Of a DNA stretch of 10,608 nucleotides, positions 7,559-10,608 are shown in pieces. The position numbers and the translations under genes were made by a program. The notes under the pieces are model-generated. The model saw only the letters and a program-made list of their open reading frames with translations, searched no databases and was not told the origin of the DNA. The stretch is taken from positions 1 to 10,608 of the forward strand of contig JAPLNJ010001099.1 of the NCBI GenBank assembly GCA_026692885.1, given 5' to 3'. How positions within the stretch are numbered: position 1 is the first letter of the stretch; the number at the start of each line of letters is the position of its first letter. Source of the DNA: Planctomycetota bacterium (lineage in GTDB: Bacteria > Planctomycetota > Planctomycetia > Pirellulales > Pirellulaceae).

Positions 7559-7873
7559 ATGTTCTGTCATCGTCTCGTAGTTTTCAGCCTGCTCGTGGCT
7601 GCCGGGAACGTCAACATCTCCGCCGGCGCGGCGGTTCCCGTAGCGGAGCTGGAAGAGATTCGCAGCGCCGCGTCATTCGAGGCGCCGGCCAAACCGAAGA
7701 AGCCGCGTAATGTCCTGATCTTCTCACGGGCCGATGGCTATAGCGCGCTGGGGCATCAGAAGGACGTGTACTGGCGGCCGGCGATCTTGAAGCATTACTT
7801 GGCCGGCATTCAGTTCGCTGCCGGCGACCTGGAGGCCGACGCCACGCCGCGACAAGCCCCTGCCCAGCAGTAG
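7559..7873 (+). pseudogene. ThuA-domain protein reduced to its two ends by an in-frame internal deletion
   Basis: The frame encodes 104 residues. It begins with a signal peptide ([17 protein letters not shown], then SAGAAVP) and a linker rich in Ala, Lys and Pro, followed by [17 protein letters not shown] (residues about 45-61). That is the first beta-strand region of exported ThuA-like proteins. It continues directly with [11 protein letters not shown] and [20 protein letters not shown] (residues 62-98), which from family knowledge is the extreme C-terminus of the same family. A full member is roughly 250-320 residues, so about 150-200 residues of core fold are missing, with the join near Tyr61/Ser62. 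The ORF keeps a good RBS, start and stop. It lies 158 bases after the GH31 gene and 61 bases before the dehydrogenase, the position expected for a ThuA partner of that enzyme. It is probably non-functional; an assembly error is the main alternative. A separate intact ThuA domain exists in the GH32 fusion. Confidence 0.68.
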
Positions 7874-7920
7874 CGATCCGCTGGACAAGGGAATCTAAAT
7901 CATGAACAAAGTCCCAGACG

Positions 7921-7927
7921 AAAGGAG
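7921..7927 (+). promoter_or_regulatory. Ribosome binding site that favours the 7935 start of the dehydrogenase
   Basis: AAAGGAG ends 7 bases before ATG 7935. A weaker AAGGGA at 7887-7892 precedes the in-frame upstream ATG 7902 by 9 bases, so both starts are possible; the downstream one has the better match. Confidence 0.6.
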
Positions 7928-7934
7928 CAGCGTC

Positions 7935-9203
7935 ATGCGAGCGAGCGCCGTTTCCCGAAGGAAGTTCCTGCACAGCGCGGTGGCGGCCGCGGCCACGATC
8001 AGCCTAGTGCCTCGGCACGTGATCGGCCAGGGGCTCCTCGCGCCCAGCGACATGATCACCAGCGCCAACATCGGCCTCGGCGGGCCGGCCCGCGGAGTGG
8101 GTTGCGACCGGGTCCTCGCCCGGTGCGATGTGCGCCGCGACAAACTCGGCGGCGACCCGGATCCGAAGAAGGGACTCTACCTGGATTTCCGCGACGTGCT
8201 GGAACGCGACGACATCGATGCCATTGCCGTGGGGTCCACCGAGCAATGGCATGCCATCCAGATTATCGCCGCCCTCAGAGCCGGCAAGGATGTGTTCGGC
8301 GAAAAGCCTATGAGTTCGACCATCCGCGAGGCCCTCGCCATCCGGAATGCCGTAAAACGGTACGGGCGAATCTTCCAACACGGGACCCAGCGCACCGCCA
8401 GCAAGACCACCCAGTACGCTCGCGACCTGGTCCAGAAGGGACGGCTCGGCAAGATCATCGGCGCGGGCGTGGTCAGCTGTGATCACGACAAATTAGCCAG
8501 TCAATTTCTCCTGCCCTCCGAGCCCCTGAACGCGAACATGCTCGACTGGAACATGTGGCTGGGACCCGCACCGTGGCGGCCGTTCAACAGGTTCGCCTTT
8601 GGCGGCGTGCTCGCCTGGCACAACCATATTGACTTTGGCCGTGGCATGGTCAACGGTGGAGGGGTCCATCCCAACGACGCCGTTCGGTCGATCCTGGGGC
8701 GCGACAATGAAAGCCCCGTAGCGATCTACCCCGCCGACGGCAAGGAGTACAAGAGCATCACCACCTGGAAATATGCGGATGGGACCTTCATCCAGGTTGG
8801 CTTCGATGGACTTCCCATCCCGCAGGAAGTACTTGCGCGTTTCAGCGGCGACTTCTACAGCGGTCCGCTTGCCATTATCGGGACCGAGGGCAAGATCGCC
8901 CTTTCATCGCAAAAGTCTTTTATCTGGTCCGACCCTCCCGAACTTGCGAATGGACTCGCCGACTTCGAACCGCCGCACGACGTCTCGATCTACAAGGAGT
9001 GGCACCGATGCATCCGCACTCGCGAACGCACGTTGTGCAATGAGGACGCCGCTTACCAGACGGAATTTCTCTGCCACAGCTGCGAAATCGCCCAGCGAGT
9101 CAAGCGCCCGCTGCGGTGGGACGCCGTCGGGGAGGAGTTCATCGACGATGCAGAAGCTAACCGGCTGATGGACAAACCCTACCGGGCGCCGTGGCACCTG
9201 TAA
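7935..9203 (+). CDS. Tat-exported Gfo/Idh/MocA family oxidoreductase
   Basis: From ATG 7935 the protein has 422 residues (433 from ATG 7902). It opens with a twin-arginine signal, S-R-R-K-F-L-H-S (RR at residues 8-9) plus an Ala-rich hydrophobic stretch, so it should be exported folded with its NAD(P) cofactor. The Rossmann part shows IGLGGPARG (from about residue 46), CDV, DIDAIAVGSTEQWHA and GEKP with the family's catalytic Lys at 124. The C-terminal part contains LDWNMWLGPAPWRPFN, VHPND (His245) and a closing RWDAVGEEFIDDAEANR, typical of the exported PVC-group branch. Members oxidise or reduce sugar and polyol hydroxyls; C3 oxidation of glycosides is a known activity in relatives. Two features are odd: the Rossmann segments either side of CDV look several residues shorter than I expect, and the Asp usually placed four residues before the catalytic His appears to be Gly. 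It follows the ThuA remnant, and a HEAT-repeat gene starts 29 bases after it. Substrate unknown. Confidence 0.9.
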   Translation: MRASAVSRRKFLHSAVAAAATISLVPRHVIGQGLLAPSDMITSANIGLGGPARGVGCDRVLARCDVRRDKLGGDPDPKKGLYLDFRDVLERDDIDAIAVGSTEQWHAIQIIAALRAGKDVFGEKPMSSTIREALAIRNAVKRYGRIFQHGTQRTASKTTQYARDLVQKGRLGKIIGAGVVSCDHDKLASQFLLPSEPLNANMLDWNMWLGPAPWRPFNRFAFGGVLAWHNHIDFGRGMVNGGGVHPNDAVRSILGRDNESPVAIYPADGKEYKSITTWKYADGTFIQVGFDGLPIPQEVLARFSGDFYSGPLAIIGTEGKIALSSQKSFIWSDPPELANGLADFEPPHDVSIYKEWHRCIRTRERTLCNEDAAYQTEFLCHSCEIAQRVKRPLRWDAVGEEFIDDAEANRLMDKPYRAPWHL

Positions 9204-9219
9204 CAACCGAGCAACAACC

Positions 9220-9226
9220 GGAAGGA
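9220..9226 (+). promoter_or_regulatory. Ribosome binding site of the HEAT-repeat gene
   Basis: GGAAGGA with 6 bases before ATG 9233, lying in the 29-base gap after the dehydrogenase stop codon. The tight spacing points to co-transcription of the two genes. Confidence 0.6.
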
Positions 9227-9232
9227 CTGACC

Positions 9233-10608
9233 ATGAACACAACCATCGCGAAACAATCGATAGGCATACTGCTGGGCGCCGTACTCTGGTGCGCCGCATC
9301 AACCGCTGAAGAATCCGTCGAGAAAAAGGCCGGCGAGCTAATCGCTAAGCAGGACATTCCCCAGCTGATCCAGATGTACGAACAGGCCATCCGGACCGGC
9401 ACGGAAACCACGCGTGCCGAACTATCGCAGACGATCATCAGTTATCTCAAGCAGGAGAGCAAGCCATCGGCGGCGACAGGTGAACTGCTGACGCTGCTCA
9501 CGCGCTTTGGCGGAGCGGACTGTGTGGATTTTCTCGCCGGGTTGCTGTCACACGAGGATCCCCTGTTGCGCAGCCGCGCCGTCCTGGGCCTCCAGCGGAA
9601 CGCCTCGGAGGCGGCCGCGGCGGTGCTTCGCAAAGCCCTGGCCGACGCGGCGCAACCGGAGAAGCGAGCCGAGATGATCCATGCCTTGGCGTTGCGCGGA
9701 GACCGCGCGAGCCCTCCGCAATTCCTCCAGGACGCCGCCAGCGCCGACGACGCGGTCCGGGCGGCGGCCCTGCTGGCGGTCGCTCGCCTGAGCGACGAAC
9801 CAGCCCGCGCTCTGTTCAAGGCAGGCATGAACCAGGCCTCCGAACGCGCCCGCCGTGAAGCCTGCGCGGCGTACTTGCAGCATGCCGACAGACTCGCTGC
9901 GGCGGGACGGAAGGCCGACGCGCTGGCCATCTACCACGAGTTGCTCGGCGGGCCGGCTTGGGCGAAACCCGCCGCACTTATGGGGCTGGCCAGGGTGGGC
10001 GGAGCCTCGGAGTTGAACACCATCCTGGAAAACATCCAAGGCTCAGACCGCAACGTCATCCGTATCGCGGATACGCTACTCGCGAACATCCCGAAGAGTG
10101 AACAGGGAATAGCAACCCTGTGCGCCAACGTCAGGACGGCGGCTCCCGCGGTCAAAGTCCGGTTGCTGGATGTTCTCGCCCGATACGCGGACCCAACCGC
10201 GCTCGACACCGTATTGGAAGCCGCGAAAGACCCGAACCCGGCGGTGAGCGCAGCCGCCGTGCGGGCGCTGGGTCGATTTGACGATCCGCGGGCCTCCGAG
10301 ATGCTGGCCGCCCTGCTCATCGCCGGCAAGGAAACGGAGGCCGCGTGCATCGCGGCGAGCATCAGCCCGCGGCACGCGAGCCTCATGGAAGCACTGACTA
10401 CCGCCCTGCCCAGTGCCACTGGCCCGGTCCGCGTCGCGCTCGTGAAGGTCCTCGGCACCGGCCCGGCGGGCAAAGTCCTGCCGGTACTCTTGAAAACGGC
10501 GGAAGACCCCGATACCGCAGTCCGCAGCGAAGCCTACCACGCCATCCGGAGGATCGGCGATCCCTCGGTCTACGCCGACCTGGTGCAACGTCTGGCGGCG
10601 GAGACCAA
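9233..10608 (+). CDS. Secreted HEAT-repeat protein, 5' part (C-terminus outside window)
   Basis: The frame is open from ATG 9233 to the end of the window (458 residues and counting). It starts with a signal peptide (KQSIGILLGAVLWCAAS, likely cut near STA-EE); the Cys is not in a convincing lipobox because Trp precedes it. After a helical stretch (residues about 26-80) come repeated helix pairs of HEAT type. Clear units are near residues 85-122 (DPLLRSRAVLGLQ), 165-200 (DDAVRAAALLAVARL), 323-363 (NPAVSAAAVRALGRFDDPRA) and 414-455 (DTAVRSEAYHAIRRIGDPS). HEAT arrays form solenoid scaffolds for protein contacts and have no catalytic residues of their own. In PVC bacteria, secreted HEAT proteins of this kind are often fused to, or sit beside, a DUF1080 domain (3-keto-disaccharide hydrolase family); if so here, it would lie beyond base 10608. 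Its position right after the exported dehydrogenase suggests shared expression. The specific role is unknown. Confidence 0.85.
   Translation, partial: MNTTIAKQSIGILLGAVLWCAASTAEESVEKKAGELIAKQDIPQLIQMYEQAIRTGTETTRAELSQTIISYLKQESKPSAATGELLTLLTRFGGADCVDFLAGLLSHEDPLLRSRAVLGLQRNASEAAAAVLRKALADAAQPEKRAEMIHALALRGDRASPPQFLQDAASADDAVRAAALLAVARLSDEPARALFKAGMNQASERARREACAAYLQHADRLAAAGRKADALAIYHELLGGPAWAKPAALMGLARVGGASELNTILENIQGSDRNVIRIADTLLANIPKSEQGIATLCANVRTAAPAVKVRLLDVLARYADPTALDTVLEAAKDPNPAVSAAAVRALGRFDDPRASEMLAALLIAGKETEAACIAASISPRHASLMEALTTALPSATGPVRVALVKVLGTGPAGKVLPVLLKTAEDPDTAVRSEAYHAIRRIGDPSVYADLVQRLAAET

Noticed and set aside
9203..9219. Short direct repeat ACAACCG in the gap before the HEAT gene
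   Set aside because: Two seven-base copies in a small A/C-rich gap are not beyond chance and match no known site.
9442..10588. Series of - strand ORFs opposite the HEAT-repeat gene
   Set aside because: All are Ala/Arg/Ser-rich shadows; the + strand frame has a signal peptide, an RBS and regular HEAT repeats.

Overview
The window is a GC-rich stretch of bacterial chromosome. It carries six genes or gene parts, all on the + strand, and every one whose 5' end is visible starts with an export signal. Organism (inference): the combination of a Tat-exported Gfo/Idh/MocA dehydrogenase, ThuA-domain proteins, a secreted HEAT-repeat protein, LamG-like modules, and a protein with chitobiase-C and PA14-like modules is typical of the PVC group (Planctomycetes, Verrucomicrobia, Lentisphaerae and relatives), probably an uncultured polysaccharide degrader. 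No rRNA or other phylogenetic marker is present, so the phylum is not proved.

Layout. (1) 3-1262: the 3' end of a secreted multidomain protein with a beta-sandwich, a chitobiase-C-like module and a PA14-like module. (2) 1326-4418: a 1030-residue secreted protein that joins a LamG-like module, a GH32 (invertase/levanase-type) catalytic unit and a complete ThuA-like domain in one chain. (3) 4479-7400: a 973-residue secreted GH31 alpha-glycosidase with two extra C-terminal modules. (4) 7559-7873: a 104-residue ORF whose first half matches the start of a ThuA protein and whose second half matches the end of one, with the core missing. It is probably a pseudogene. (5) 7935-9203: a Tat-exported Gfo/Idh/MocA oxidoreductase. 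(6) 9233-10608: the 5' part of a secreted HEAT-repeat protein that runs off the window. Gaps between genes are 29-158 bases. No tRNA, rRNA, CRISPR array, insertion sequence or convincing terminator is visible.

How the parts may work together (inference): this looks like an extracytoplasmic sugar-degradation locus that joins classical glycosidases (GH32 for fructosyl linkages, GH31 for alpha-linked xylose or glucose) to the ThuA plus Gfo/Idh/MocA pair. In rhizobia the thuA/thuB genes serve disaccharide use through 3-keto sugars. The fusion of GH32 to ThuA suggests that one polypeptide handles both the fructosyl bond and an oxidised glucosyl partner, for example 3-keto-sucrose or 3-keto-ended fructo-oligosaccharides. 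That is the most original idea here, and it is a hypothesis from domain content, not something the sequence proves. The broken second ThuA and the shortened nucleotide-binding region of the dehydrogenase suggest that part of the locus is decaying or diverging.
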